From a virus, in IMG/VR virus record IMGVR_UViG_3300042922_000843, positions 1-37,078 of that record: DNA of 37,078 bases, one strand, 5' to 3'. Below are positions 25,521 to 32,631 of this stretch, one piece after another. Each line of letters opens with the position of its first letter. The stretch's first letter is position 1. Made by a program: the position numbers and the translations under genes. Under the pieces are notes generated by a model, which saw only the letters and a program-made list of their open reading frames with translations, had not been told where the DNA came from and did not search any database.

Positions 25521-25736
25521 TTAATTGTTTATTTGCCAACGTCCTGAAAGTAACTCTCCAGTAGTTAGTGAAGCATATGAAATTGTTCCGCCGCTTTCAT
25601 CCACCTCTACAATTACTTTATTGTCATCAGCTGTATCACAACTCCCAAAGTTAACTTCTTTTAAGGAATAATTTTTACTATTCAGAGAAATAATTCTCCC
25701 ATCTTTCAAATATTTAAGTGCTTTACTAAAATCCAT
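25521..25736 (-). CDS. DUF2829/Tad2-like small protein (71 aa)
   Basis: The protein begins MDFSKALKYLKDGRIISL and ends ASLTTGELLSGRWQIN. Start and end both follow the pattern of DUF2829, the family that includes the anti-Thoeris protein Tad2 (M-x-F-x-x-AL-x-x-LK-x-G at the start, a DLL-x-x-DW-x-like end). Tad2 proteins bind and sequester cyclic ADP-ribose-type signals of the Thoeris defence system. This copy lacks the usual Trp-rich middle, so a binding role is uncertain. The ATG at 25736 follows GAGGTGAATATTAAT. It is a single minus-strand gene between two plus-strand cargo genes. Confidence 0.5.
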   Translation of the reverse strand: MDFSKALKYLKDGRIISLNSKNYSLKEVNFGSCDTADDNKVIVEVDESGGTISYASLTTGELLSGRWQINN

Positions 25737-25866
25737 ATTAATATTCACCTCGCTTTTTTTGTGCTTCTAGGCACAAAAATAGAGCGCCGGTTAAGCACTC
25801 ATGAAATACCTTTCACATATAAGACAATTCGTATGACAATTTCTTCTTATTTTTCTAAAACTATAT

Positions 25867-25872
25867 TATAAT
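25867..25872 (+). promoter_or_regulatory. -10 box before the YaaC-like gene
   Basis: A perfect TATAAT lies 38 bp before the ATG at 25910 in AT-rich DNA; the -35 region (about 25844) is weak. It supports independent transcription of the gene in the lysogen. Confidence 0.45.
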
Positions 25873-25909
25873 TGCAATAATAAATAAGCTAAAAGTTGGA
25901 ATACGCCAA

Positions 25910-26941
25910 ATGAAATTTGATCAGATTATTTACAATCATAAAAAAGTTACCTTACACAAAACAAAAATGAATCCTCAATTTGATAGAAAAACCGTGCTCG
26001 CAAATGATCCTTGGGATTTTGTTGAACTCTGGTTAAAAAGACATTCGAGTGGAAGTGATGCTCAATTCTATTGGCAACAAGCCAGAGAATTCGATAGGGC
26101 ATCAAGTCTTTTGCCGTCCACTTCTTCTCCTCTAACAACATATTATTCATTTTTAAACGCAGTAAAAACGCTATTGATTGTGAAAAAAGTCCCATTTGCA
26201 AATAGACATGGCGTTTCGGGTAAGAACTTAGGAAGTGCTGTTCTTCTCAACGAAAATATAACTTTTCATAAAAAAGGAATACTTCCGGCTTTATGCGGGT
26301 ATTTAGAAGAGCCTATATTGAATCCAGAAACATATTGTTTAAAAGACATATTGTACAACTTGCCTTATATTCACCGTGCTTATAATATTACTTATACTTC
26401 TGAGCCTGAACTATTTATCCCAATTCATGAACCTAAGTTTATGAAGAAGCATAACACGACAGAAACTTGGTTTACATGCAGAGTAGACGATGTATTTGCA
26501 AATGGTCACTTAAATAGCAAACTTCCCTCTTTGTTTCAGAGAGATTATTATGACACCAAATGTTTTTCAATTAGGACAAAGAAAAGAATTAAGTGGATCA
26601 GTAGTAATCGTACCGAGAAGGCAAGGAGTATAAAAAGATTGTCACATCTACACAAAAGAATTAGACAAAACATTTTTTATATTTCTGGCCTAACAACACA
26701 TTGGTATTTAAAGAGAGCAAATCTGTCGAGAATTATTAATAGATCATCGTTACCATTAATCTTTGCTGGGATGCATAGGTTAAGTGAGCTATCACGTTAT
26801 GAAAATATTCTTTTATACAAACACCTAAACAGTCAGGAGAACTGGTTATTAACTCAATTTATTGAATTATCTAGGAATCAATTCATTGATGAGATCACAT
26901 CAGAAATAACAGGACAACAAATTATGAAACCTGGTATATGA
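25910..26941 (+). CDS. YaaC-like protein, cargo gene (343 aa)
   Basis: The N-terminal part matches the YaaC family layout: DPWDFVELWLKRHSSGSD, FYWQQAREFDRASSL, then PLTTYYSFLNAVKTLLI followed by HGVSG. YaaC members carry a similar YY-x-x-x-NA-x-K-x-L-L...HG arrangement; their function is not established. The remaining 200 residues are rich in Arg, Lys and aromatic residues with no recognised motif, and the C-terminus is predicted helical. It runs opposite to the phage genes with its own -10 box, is AT-rich and lies next to other probable morons. Phage exclusion or host effect is possible but only inferred from location. Confidence 0.6.
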   Translation: MKFDQIIYNHKKVTLHKTKMNPQFDRKTVLANDPWDFVELWLKRHSSGSDAQFYWQQAREFDRASSLLPSTSSPLTTYYSFLNAVKTLLIVKKVPFANRHGVSGKNLGSAVLLNENITFHKKGILPALCGYLEEPILNPETYCLKDILYNLPYIHRAYNITYTSEPELFIPIHEPKFMKKHNTTETWFTCRVDDVFANGHLNSKLPSLFQRDYYDTKCFSIRTKKRIKWISSNRTEKARSIKRLSHLHKRIRQNIFYISGLTTHWYLKRANLSRIINRSSLPLIFAGMHRLSELSRYENILLYKHLNSQENWLLTQFIELSRNQFIDEITSEITGQQIMKPGI

Positions 26942-26962
26942 TGATGCTTTCAAAATAATAAA

Positions 26963-27439
26963 TCAAATTGCCAAAAAAATACTTTCATTCTTTCTTCTGC
27001 TTATCTTTTTTGTCGCTCTATCCATGAATGTTTGTACGCTTGCCTTGCTAATGTCTAATAATGTAGCAATTTCCCCATAAGAGAACAGTTCCACCTTCGC
27101 CAATATGTATACTTCTTTTTCTCGCTTTGTCAGTTCGCAGAACGCATCATCGATCCGTTCTCTATCCGCTTGGCTTATTTCTCCGTTAACTTCTTTATCC
27201 AGGACATCGTACTGAACTGAATCTACGACGACGGGATTAGTAAGATAGATTCTTGTCCGATCAGCATCCATATGGTTCCGACTTGGGTCCCGCCCATTCT
27301 CCATCCACTTCACCGCATACTCCATGTCTCGGATCATCCCGCTAATGATCTTCTGGTCTTCCGGATCTGCAGCTTCGTAGGCTGCTTTCATTTCCCTAAT
27401 TGAATGTTTGTATTCATAAATCAATTTACGCATGTTCAT
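26963..27439 (-). CDS. xpf: Xpf-like sigma factor, late-gene regulator (158 aa)
   Basis: This resembles Xpf, the positive control factor of the B. subtilis prophage PBSX, which directs transcription of late genes. The N-terminal half is helical (KLIYEYKHSIREMKAAYEAA, IRDMEYAVKWMENGRDP). The C-terminal part is a sigma region 4 helix-turn-helix: LTKREKEVYILAKVELFSYG then EIATLLDISKASVQTFMDRA. There is no sigma region 2. The ATG at 27439 follows AAGGAGATGCGGCGGA. It lies downstream of xtrA-like and accessory genes, as in PBSX (xtrA then xpf). Two terminator-like repeats lie between it and the early genes, which may limit its expression. Confidence 0.85.
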   Translation of the reverse strand: MNMRKLIYEYKHSIREMKAAYEAADPEDQKIISGMIRDMEYAVKWMENGRDPSRNHMDADRTRIYLTNPVVVDSVQYDVLDKEVNGEISQADRERIDDAFCELTKREKEVYILAKVELFSYGEIATLLDISKASVQTFMDRATKKISRRKNESIFLAI

Positions 27440-27454
27440 TCCGCCGCATCTCCT

Positions 27455-27583
27455 TTATTTCTGTTTCAGCGCGCCTCCTTTGACGCGGTGATAAATCGGA
27501 TTGTTCACGCCCATAAGCTCTTCAACCTGCCATTGCTCTAAGGGCTTGTCCTTTTTTGATTTCTTGGGTTTGTCCGGTTTCAC
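27455..27583 (-). CDS. Small basic phage protein before xpf (42 aa)
   Basis: A short Lys-rich protein (MKPDKPKKSKKDKPLEQWQV start, then EELMGVNNPIYHRVKGG) with the GTG at 27583 following CCGGAGGGATCGGC. It precedes the xpf-like gene by 15 bases. The pattern of a basic N-terminus and a short helix followed by NPIYHRV suggests a DNA-associated role, but there is no recognised family. It is too short for most gene finders, but the ribosome binding site and spacing support it. Confidence 0.7.
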   Translation of the reverse strand: MKPDKPKKSKKDKPLEQWQVEELMGVNNPIYHRVKGGALKQK

Positions 27584-27601
27584 GCCGATCCCTCCGGATA
27601 A

Positions 27602-27667
27602 ATAAAAAAGGACACTGATCAACGCATTTGCGTTGATCAGTGTCCTCAGGCTTTCCTATCTTGGACA
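27602..27667 (-). terminator. Terminator with duplicated 31-nt leader, copy 1
   Basis: On the minus strand GGACACTGATCAACGC pairs perfectly over 16 bp (27610-27625 with 27630-27645), followed by TTTTTTATTT. The 31 nt entering it (27637-27667, minus strand) are identical to 28608-28638. Within the 31 nt TGTCC can pair with GGACA, the start of the main stem, so two alternative folds exist, as in attenuators. It lies after the membrane protein gene and before the 42-aa gene and xpf. Confidence 0.75.
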
Positions 27668-27674
27668 GTACAAT

Positions 27675-28508
27675 CTATTCCACTAGTAAATCCTTATTGA
27701 TTATCTCACTTCTATAGATAATCTTCCTTATGTTATCCGGACTATAAAGAAACTTTTTGCTAGTTATTAAAAAGTAATTTTTTTGGACTATGCATTGAAT
27801 ATACCATTTATTTCCTTTATCATCTGTAAAGTAGACACAATTATACTTTACAAAATCTAATAATCGTAGTCCTGGCTTTATAATGAAGGAATATAAAAAA
27901 GACACAACAAAAGCCAAAAGGAAAATCGTAATAAACTTTTCCAATTCGTTTTCAATACTTTTGTTGTTGTTTATTGATGCATGAAAATAAACGGAAATAT
28001 AGAATACTGCAATCAGATTTTGAATTACAAAACTAATCATATTAAAAAAGAGTTTCTTATATTTGTGGGTAGGAATTCGAGCTTTTATAAAGTTAGTAAG
28101 GGGAAGTAATCGTTCACTCTTTTCATCGTACCCGAGCTGAAACATTTGCATGGTTAATATCATAAAAATAATCATTAAACAGATAATAGTGACAATAAAA
28201 AAGAACACCATGTTTCGAGAAATATACTTAACAAATTCCCAATCACCGTCTATTATCGTGGCTGAAGTAATGAATATTGTTAAGACTGTAATCTTTAATA
28301 AATAGTTAATTCCCTTTATTATGGCATTCCTTTCTTTGGTATACATTTTTCTTTCAACAATATCAGCTGTAAATGCAGAAATCGGTCCTTGCTTCCAAAT
28401 ATAAAATAGAAAGCATACAAAAAGTAGGACATACACCCATGGACTAGAAAAATAACCTTTTAAACCCGTTATAACGTCAATAATCATTTTTATTTCTTCA
28501 CCATTCAT
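27675..28508 (-). CDS. Multi-pass membrane protein, accessory (277 aa)
   Basis: There are about four to five predicted membrane helices: around residues 24-40 (YVLLFVCFLFYIW), 70-88, 100-123 (MVFFFIVTIICLMIIFMILT), 155-175 and 193-212 (FITIFLLAFVVSFLYSF). The C-terminal 60 residues are soluble (DKGNKWYIQCIVQKNYF). Nothing catalytic is seen. GGAGATAGATTA precedes the ATG. The gene is AT-rich, on the same strand as its neighbours, and bounded on both sides by copies of the same terminator-like repeat, so it looks like an inserted cassette. Membrane proteins in this position of temperate phages often affect superinfection, which is only a suggestion here. Confidence 0.75.
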   Translation of the reverse strand: MNGEEIKMIIDVITGLKGYFSSPWVYVLLFVCFLFYIWKQGPISAFTADIVERKMYTKERNAIIKGINYLLKITVLTIFITSATIIDGDWEFVKYISRNMVFFFIVTIICLMIIFMILTMQMFQLGYDEKSERLLPLTNFIKARIPTHKYKKLFFNMISFVIQNLIAVFYISVYFHASINNNKSIENELEKFITIFLLAFVVSFLYSFIIKPGLRLLDFVKYNCVYFTDDKGNKWYIQCIVQKNYFLITSKKFLYSPDNIRKIIYRSEIINKDLLVE

Positions 28509-28581
28509 TAATCTATCTCCTTAAAATAATTCCTCCTTAATTTTAGCAGCTTTTCCCATTGTTGTCTTTATAAGCCAAAGG

Positions 28582-28638
28582 GGACACTGGCTGAAATAAT
28601 ACATCGCTCAGTGTCCTCAGGCTTTCCTATCTTGGACA
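28582..28638 (-). repeat. Terminator-like repeat, copy 2
   Basis: GGACACTG (28582-28589) pairs with CAGTGTCC (28609-28616), an 8-bp stem with a 19-nt loop. The 31 nt at 28608-28638 are identical to those of copy 1, 971 nt away. The rest of the loop differs and the T-tract is weak (CCCCTTTGG on the minus strand), so this copy may have a leaky or different function. Confidence 0.75.
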
Positions 28639-28649
28639 AATAGTTTTAT

Positions 28650-29171
28650 TTAATTATTTTCAGTTTTTGATCCTAGAATCATATCTGTTAATTCGTCACG
28701 GTCAATCAAACTAATGGCAGTAGATATCGCCAATTTTTGGGCTTGCAAAGTAAAGAAGTTATTTGTTATTACCCATGCACACCGTGCTTCATAATAATCC
28801 CTTGCTGAATTAACTTCTTGTACAGCCCTGACGCCAACCTTTTTTCCGTATCTTTTTGCCTGAACTACAATTCGATCTTCACCATCAAGAATCAGATCTG
28901 CGCCGAAATCATTAGATGCCGGTGTTCGCTTTACTCTATACCCTAATTTCTTGAAAAAAAGCTCTAAGTAATGCTCAAACTCTGATCCCGTCATCAGGTC
29001 AATTTCATACATACCAGCTTGACTCAATCGTTCTTCATATTTACGGTATCGATAATTTGATATCAGTGTTGAAACAATATAAGTAAGAAGAACCGCAGAG
29101 ATCAATATTATTCCGAATGTGATAATAAAATTAATATCAGGGTTAAAATCAATGACATTCAGAATTTCCAC
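28650..29171 (-). CDS. Membrane-anchored Mrr-like restriction endonuclease (173 aa)
   Basis: The N-terminus has one strong transmembrane helix (about 14-36: INFIITFGIILISAVLL). From about residue 58 it matches the Mrr_cat (PF04471-type) PD-(D/E)XK fold: TGSEFEHYLELFFKKLGYRV, DFGADLIL with Asp92, VVQAKRYGK with Gln104 and Lys106, then CAWVITNNFFTLQAQKLA. This is the catalytic set of the D-QxK subclass. Known relatives restrict modified or foreign DNA. There is no separate DNA-recognition domain, so specificity is unclear. The membrane anchor would place the nuclease at the site where DNA enters. It is directly downstream of the xtrA-like gene. Confidence 0.85.
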   Translation of the reverse strand: MEILNVIDFNPDINFIITFGIILISAVLLTYIVSTLISNYRYRKYEERLSQAGMYEIDLMTGSEFEHYLELFFKKLGYRVKRTPASNDFGADLILDGEDRIVVQAKRYGKKVGVRAVQEVNSARDYYEARCAWVITNNFFTLQAQKLAISTAISLIDRDELTDMILGSKTENN

Positions 29172-29179
29172 ATCCCTAT

Positions 29180-29383
29180 TTAGAATAATTCCCCTTCATC
29201 ATATTTTATTTTAGCAACTTTTCCCTTTGCTGTCTCAATAATTGTAAAACCATGTTCAACAGCTTCGGTAACTTTTGCTTTGTTCTGAATGCCGTCAAGT
29301 ACAACCACCAGTACTTTACCAGGCTCAATTTCTTGTGTCACTGATTTACCATCTGAGTTTAGATTAATTTCTTTTGATCGCAT
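29180..29383 (-). CDS. xtrA: XtrA-like phage protein (67 aa)
   Basis: The protein begins MRSKEINLNSDGKSVTQEIE and ends VAKIKYDEGELF, resembling XtrA of PBSX in size and layout, with the central strand KVLVVVLDGIQNKAKV. The function of XtrA is not known. In PBSX it lies directly upstream of xpf; here the same order is kept with two accessory genes inserted between. The annotation rests on this order and a pattern recalled from memory, so it is less sure than that of xpf. Confidence 0.6.
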   Translation of the reverse strand: MRSKEINLNSDGKSVTQEIEPGKVLVVVLDGIQNKAKVTEAVEHGFTIIETAKGKVAKIKYDEGELF

Positions 29384-29448
29384 TTTTTCACCTTCAAATA
29401 TTAATGTTTATTCCGATATTACAAATGAATATATTAACAAAGGACGTG

Positions 29449-29712
29449 ATGATTATGGAACATCAAAGCAAGACAAAAATTTATAAGGATGCTCTGAATA
29501 ATACAGAGATATTCCCACCAGGTGACTATCACATTCACGATATTTACAAAATCATTGAGAAGAATGTTGATATTCCAGACAATCACTTTGAGAACCGTCC
29601 TGACGCAAGTATCGCAAAATGGAAGAATTATATTCATACCGTTTTCCCAACTATAGAGCGGGTTGAGTCGCTTAAGTCCAAAGGAAAGCCACTCTGGCAT
29701 CAATTCTATTAA
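29449..29712 (+). CDS. Plus-strand hypothetical protein inside the control region (87 aa)
   Basis: A small soluble protein of no recognised family (EHQSKTKIYKDALNNTEIFP, then HIHDIYKIIEKNVDIPDNHF, ending SKGKPLWHQFY). The ATG at 29449 (or 29455) follows AAAGGACG. It points against the surrounding minus-strand genes and ends before a strong plus-strand terminator, so it is a complete transcription unit, probably another moron. The N-terminal part is charged and may be helical. Confidence 0.6.
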   Translation: MIMEHQSKTKIYKDALNNTEIFPPGDYHIHDIYKIIEKNVDIPDNHFENRPDASIAKWKNYIHTVFPTIERVESLKSKGKPLWHQFY

Positions 29713-29717
29713 TTTTC

Positions 29718-29739
29718 AGAGCCAATTGGCTCTATTTTT
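29718..29739 (+). terminator. Terminator of the plus-strand 87-aa gene
   Basis: AGAGCCAATTGGCTCT is a perfect 16-bp palindrome (29718-29733), followed by ATTTTT. It starts six bases after the stop codon of the 87-aa gene. Confidence 0.75.
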
Positions 29740-29785
29740 GATGGGATCATCATGTATTAGTTTTTAAAAAGACTCCGAGTATGCA

Positions 29786-29905
29786 TTATTCATCACCTTC
29801 TTGACCGCCTCCATTCTTTACCAAGACAAGCGTTCGAGCCACAACGATCATTTCAAAAACGATAAACGGCACACCGATCACAAGTGCGATCGCATTAATC
29901 ATCAT
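29786..29905 (-). CDS. Small membrane protein (39 aa)
   Basis: A short hydrophobic protein with one transmembrane helix (AIALVIGVPFIVFEMIVV) and a polar C-terminus ending GGQEGDE. Its ATG at 29905 follows AAGGTGAGCC. It overlaps the end of the frameshifted gene upstream. Function unknown. Confidence 0.6.
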   Translation of the reverse strand: MMINAIALVIGVPFIVFEMIVVARTLVLVKNGGGQEGDE

Positions 29906-30046
29906 GGCTCACCTTCTGATATTGCTTGTCCATTCGAGCAATCATTCCATTCAACTCGTTTAGCCTATTCTCAACGCGATCCAGGAAGCGGCTTGCTCTG
30001 TCATGGAGCCACTTAAATTGCTGGTACTCTTCAACTCTTCACTCAC
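29895..30046 (-). pseudogene. Small helical phage gene with probable one-base frameshift
   Basis: A GTG at 30046 follows GGAGGCGGGAAA, giving MSEELK and then a short unrelated frame. The other frame continues from the same point as EYQQFKWLHDRASRFLDRVE and NRLNELNGMIARMDKQY, a convincing coiled-coil protein ending at 29895 and overlapping the next ATG. One inserted base near TTGAA|GAGTAC would join both into about 50 residues. So it is either a broken gene or a sequencing error. The intact protein would be a typical small phage coiled-coil protein of unknown role. Confidence 0.5.
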
Positions 30047-30065
30047 TTTCCCGCCTCCACTCCAT

Positions 30066-30986
30066 TCACGGTTGATATTCAACAAGCCCTGGCTTAAGTT
30101 TCTCAATAACAAATGCCTCGAGCGTGATTAATTGTGCTTTAGCCCGTCTCGCCTCATCGTATTGATCATTAGCAAATCGCTTATTTGATTCATAGTCCCG
30201 CCGAAGATATTCAAGCTGCTGTTTCAGATCATTATTTTCCTGAACAAGTTTGCCGGCATCGATTAAAGCGTCACTTTTTTCTTGGTTCGCTTGCTCGACT
30301 TGCTTATTCAGTTCGGCAATCTCGTTTTCAAGCTTATCGAGATTTTCAATTTCCGGAGTCCAGTCATCTAGTGCTTTCTTCAACTGCTGATTATCATCGC
30401 ACAGATTATCAACCTGTTCCTTTCTGGCATTGACTTCGGCAGTCGCCTTCTCAAGCTGTGCAGTGAGCCCACTAATATTGGCCATCAGCTTGTCATTCAT
30501 TGCCTGATATTCTTCTTTTTCTATAACGAAATCACTTCGTTTGGCTTTTTCAAGTTCCTCATTGAGCCGCGTTATTTCGGCATTTGCGGCTTTCAACTTA
30601 TATGTCATCTTAGTTTGAACTGCTTGATTAGGAGCTTCAGAGGAAGGCTTCGTCACGCTTTTATGACCTTTCAGCTCTACGCCGTGTTCCCTTTTCCACT
30701 TGGACAGTGTTTGTGGTGAAACATCTTTACGTATAGCAATCTTCGTATCGGTTTTCTCAACCGCCTTCAGCCGTCGGTATTCTTCAACCGTCATATCCAA
30801 TTCAATCACCCTCTCTTGATTATCAAGTTGATTGCCCAGGCATCGAAGTTCACTGTATGCTGCGCAGCCTTTGCAGATTTCCTCTGGGCTGACACGATTG
30901 CCTTTGTGAAAAATTTGATTTTTGGGGCAGCCTTTACACTGGTCAAGCAAATTATTTATTTTTAAGAAGACCATTTTTCTGGACAT
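30066..30986 (-). CDS. Zinc-finger, HTH and coiled-coil phage protein (306 aa)
   Basis: The N-terminus has a Cys cluster (Cys17, Cys20, Cys38, Cys41, Cys49 in CKGC and CKGC...RC), likely binding zinc. Residues about 65-105 read like a transposase/phage-type HTH (EYRRLKAVEKTDTKIAIRKD then VSPQTLSKWKREHGV). The remaining about 170 residues are heptad-rich coiled coil. Early phage proteins with this arrangement are common in Bacillota but their function is not defined; DNA binding and scaffolding are plausible. It is just downstream of dnaB in the early operon. The ATG follows GGGTGAGCAAAA. Confidence 0.75.
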   Translation of the reverse strand: MSRKMVFLKINNLLDQCKGCPKNQIFHKGNRVSPEEICKGCAAYSELRCLGNQLDNQERVIELDMTVEEYRRLKAVEKTDTKIAIRKDVSPQTLSKWKREHGVELKGHKSVTKPSSEAPNQAVQTKMTYKLKAANAEITRLNEELEKAKRSDFVIEKEEYQAMNDKLMANISGLTAQLEKATAEVNARKEQVDNLCDDNQQLKKALDDWTPEIENLDKLENEIAELNKQVEQANQEKSDALIDAGKLVQENNDLKQQLEYLRRDYESNKRFANDQYDEARRAKAQLITLEAFVIEKLKPGLVEYQP

Positions 30987-30998
30987 TTTTGCTCACCC

Positions 30999-32300
30999 TC
31001 AGACCGTCGCCGCGTGTTTCCGATCAAGATTAACGAACTTCCCATACTCCTTGATAAAAGCCATGTCCACCGTACCAACTGGACCATTGCGTTGTTTGGC
31101 CACGATGATTTCTACGATGTTCTGCTTCTCGGATTCTTTGTTGTAATAGTCATCGCGGTAGAGAAACAGAATCATATCTGCATCCTGTTCGATCCGTCCT
31201 GAATCCTGTAGATCACTCATCATCGGGCGCTTGTCCTGACGCTGCTCGACCCCACGGGACAGCTGGCACACAAGCAAAACAGGTAAATTAAATTTTCTGG
31301 CCATCCGTTTTAAACCTTTGGTAATCGCACCAATTTTCAAGTCATTCCTCTCAAAGCTTCCCGGTGCATCAATGAAACTCAAGTAATCGAGAATGACTAA
31401 ATGTTTGTGATTTGGGTATTTTTTTAATGACTTGCGAACGTCAGCACGAATGCTCATGATGGTCGGACTTGAGTTTTCGTGAACTGAAATTTTCATACTT
31501 TCATAATAGCCAACGGCGTTTGTTATTTTTTGAACATCCATGTCGTTCATAAATCGCTTTGGATTCTTCCATTTCCCGCCGCTGACGGAGCCAAGTGCCG
31601 ACAAGATACGCTGCAGGACCATTCGCTTTGGCATTTCCATGCTGAATAAGTCAATGACAACATCCTGTTCGCCTGCAGCTATTCCGATGTTTATAGCCAA
31701 CGCTGATTTTCCGACAGACGGCCGCGCTGCTAAGATAATCAGCTCACCGTCCTGCAGTCCGCTCGTCATCTTGTCCAGTTCACTGCTGCCAGTCGTGATG
31801 CCTGACAGTTCTCCTTGCTCTTGACCGAGACTATCCATCAACTCGATAAGAACCTCACGATCAGAAGGTTCTTCTTGTGTTGCTGTTGTCTCGTCGATCA
31901 TCGCATCGATTTCTTGAGAAATTCCAGCAAGCTTGTCCTCGTCCGGATTGTCAACGAATGACGTCATCTTTTTATATGCTCGGCGCAGCAGGTAGCAATG
32001 ATGAACAAGCGCCTGATAATCGTCAAAGTTGGCTGTCGTTGGTATGGAATTGGCTAACTCTGCAAGATAGCTTGTCCCGCCGCACTGCTGGACGGTTTCC
32101 CCAAGTTCGGACACGATTGTCACAACATCGATCGACCGCTCTCTATCTCGCAATTTTTCAACGGCTCCGAAAATGAGCCTATGAGCTTCTCTGCTGAATT
32201 CGTCTGTGGTTAGGATACATTCATCCACTAAACTAGATTCATAGAGAATGGAGCCAAGTACGGCCTGTTCTGCTTCGATATTTTGCAAAGCATTATTCAT
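30999..32300 (-). CDS. dnaB: Replicative DNA helicase DnaB (433 aa)
   Basis: This is the phage copy of the hexameric replicative helicase. The N-terminal domain starts NIEAEQAVLGSILYESSLVD, and the C-terminal RecA domain has Walker A (about 192-200: ARPSVGKSA) and Walker B (VILDYLSFID), with the DnaB stretch VCQLSRGVEQR and DLQDSGRIEQDADMI. Length is normal. It overlaps the helicase-loader gene by eight bases and follows it, so the phage supplies its own helicase and loader to start replication. Confidence 0.95.
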   Translation of the reverse strand: MNNALQNIEAEQAVLGSILYESSLVDECILTTDEFSREAHRLIFGAVEKLRDRERSIDVVTIVSELGETVQQCGGTSYLAELANSIPTTANFDDYQALVHHCYLLRRAYKKMTSFVDNPDEDKLAGISQEIDAMIDETTATQEEPSDREVLIELMDSLGQEQGELSGITTGSSELDKMTSGLQDGELIILAARPSVGKSALAINIGIAAGEQDVVIDLFSMEMPKRMVLQRILSALGSVSGGKWKNPKRFMNDMDVQKITNAVGYYESMKISVHENSSPTIMSIRADVRKSLKKYPNHKHLVILDYLSFIDAPGSFERNDLKIGAITKGLKRMARKFNLPVLLVCQLSRGVEQRQDKRPMMSDLQDSGRIEQDADMILFLYRDDYYNKESEKQNIVEIIVAKQRNGPVGTVDMAFIKEYGKFVNLDRKHAATV

Positions 32301-32631
32301 CGCTAATCACCCCGAGTCTCGCGAACAATTCCTTAGCTTTACTCCAGTCCGGCGGGTTCTCTCTTGCTTCAGATTCCCACTGCTGCATTTTCTCCTGTTC
32401 CTGCTGAAAGCCATCTTTCGGTTTCGGCTTTATGAGAATATCCGCAGGCATCGGAGGTTTCCGCGCATGGGCGGGATCGGCGATATAATCATAGAATCGC
32501 TGAAGCGTCAGCTCATAATCCGCGTCTTTTGCAACATGAATCCAGATATCCATGTACATTTCGTCGCGTTCCACGAAAGAATACATTCGAGCGATCCTCT
32601 TGGTCAGTTCAATCACCTGGTCCGTCGTCAC
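32293..32631 (-). CDS. Replicative helicase loader/inhibitor, SPP1 G39P-like (112 aa)
   Basis: The opening QVIELTKRIARMYSFVERDE, then WIHVAKDADYELTLQRFYDY and PPMPADIL, matches the Loader_and_inhibitor family (SPP1 G39P), which binds the phage helicase and delivers it to the origin. It starts at a GTG (32631) with AGGAGGTATCAGACCG upstream, inside the end of the initiator gene; longer frames upstream have no ribosome binding site. Initiator, loader and helicase are consecutive and overlapping, the standard phage replication order. Confidence 0.85.
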   Translation of the reverse strand: MTTDQVIELTKRIARMYSFVERDEMYMDIWIHVAKDADYELTLQRFYDYIADPAHARKPPMPADILIKPKPKDGFQQEQEKMQQWESEARENPPDWSKAKELFARLGVISDE

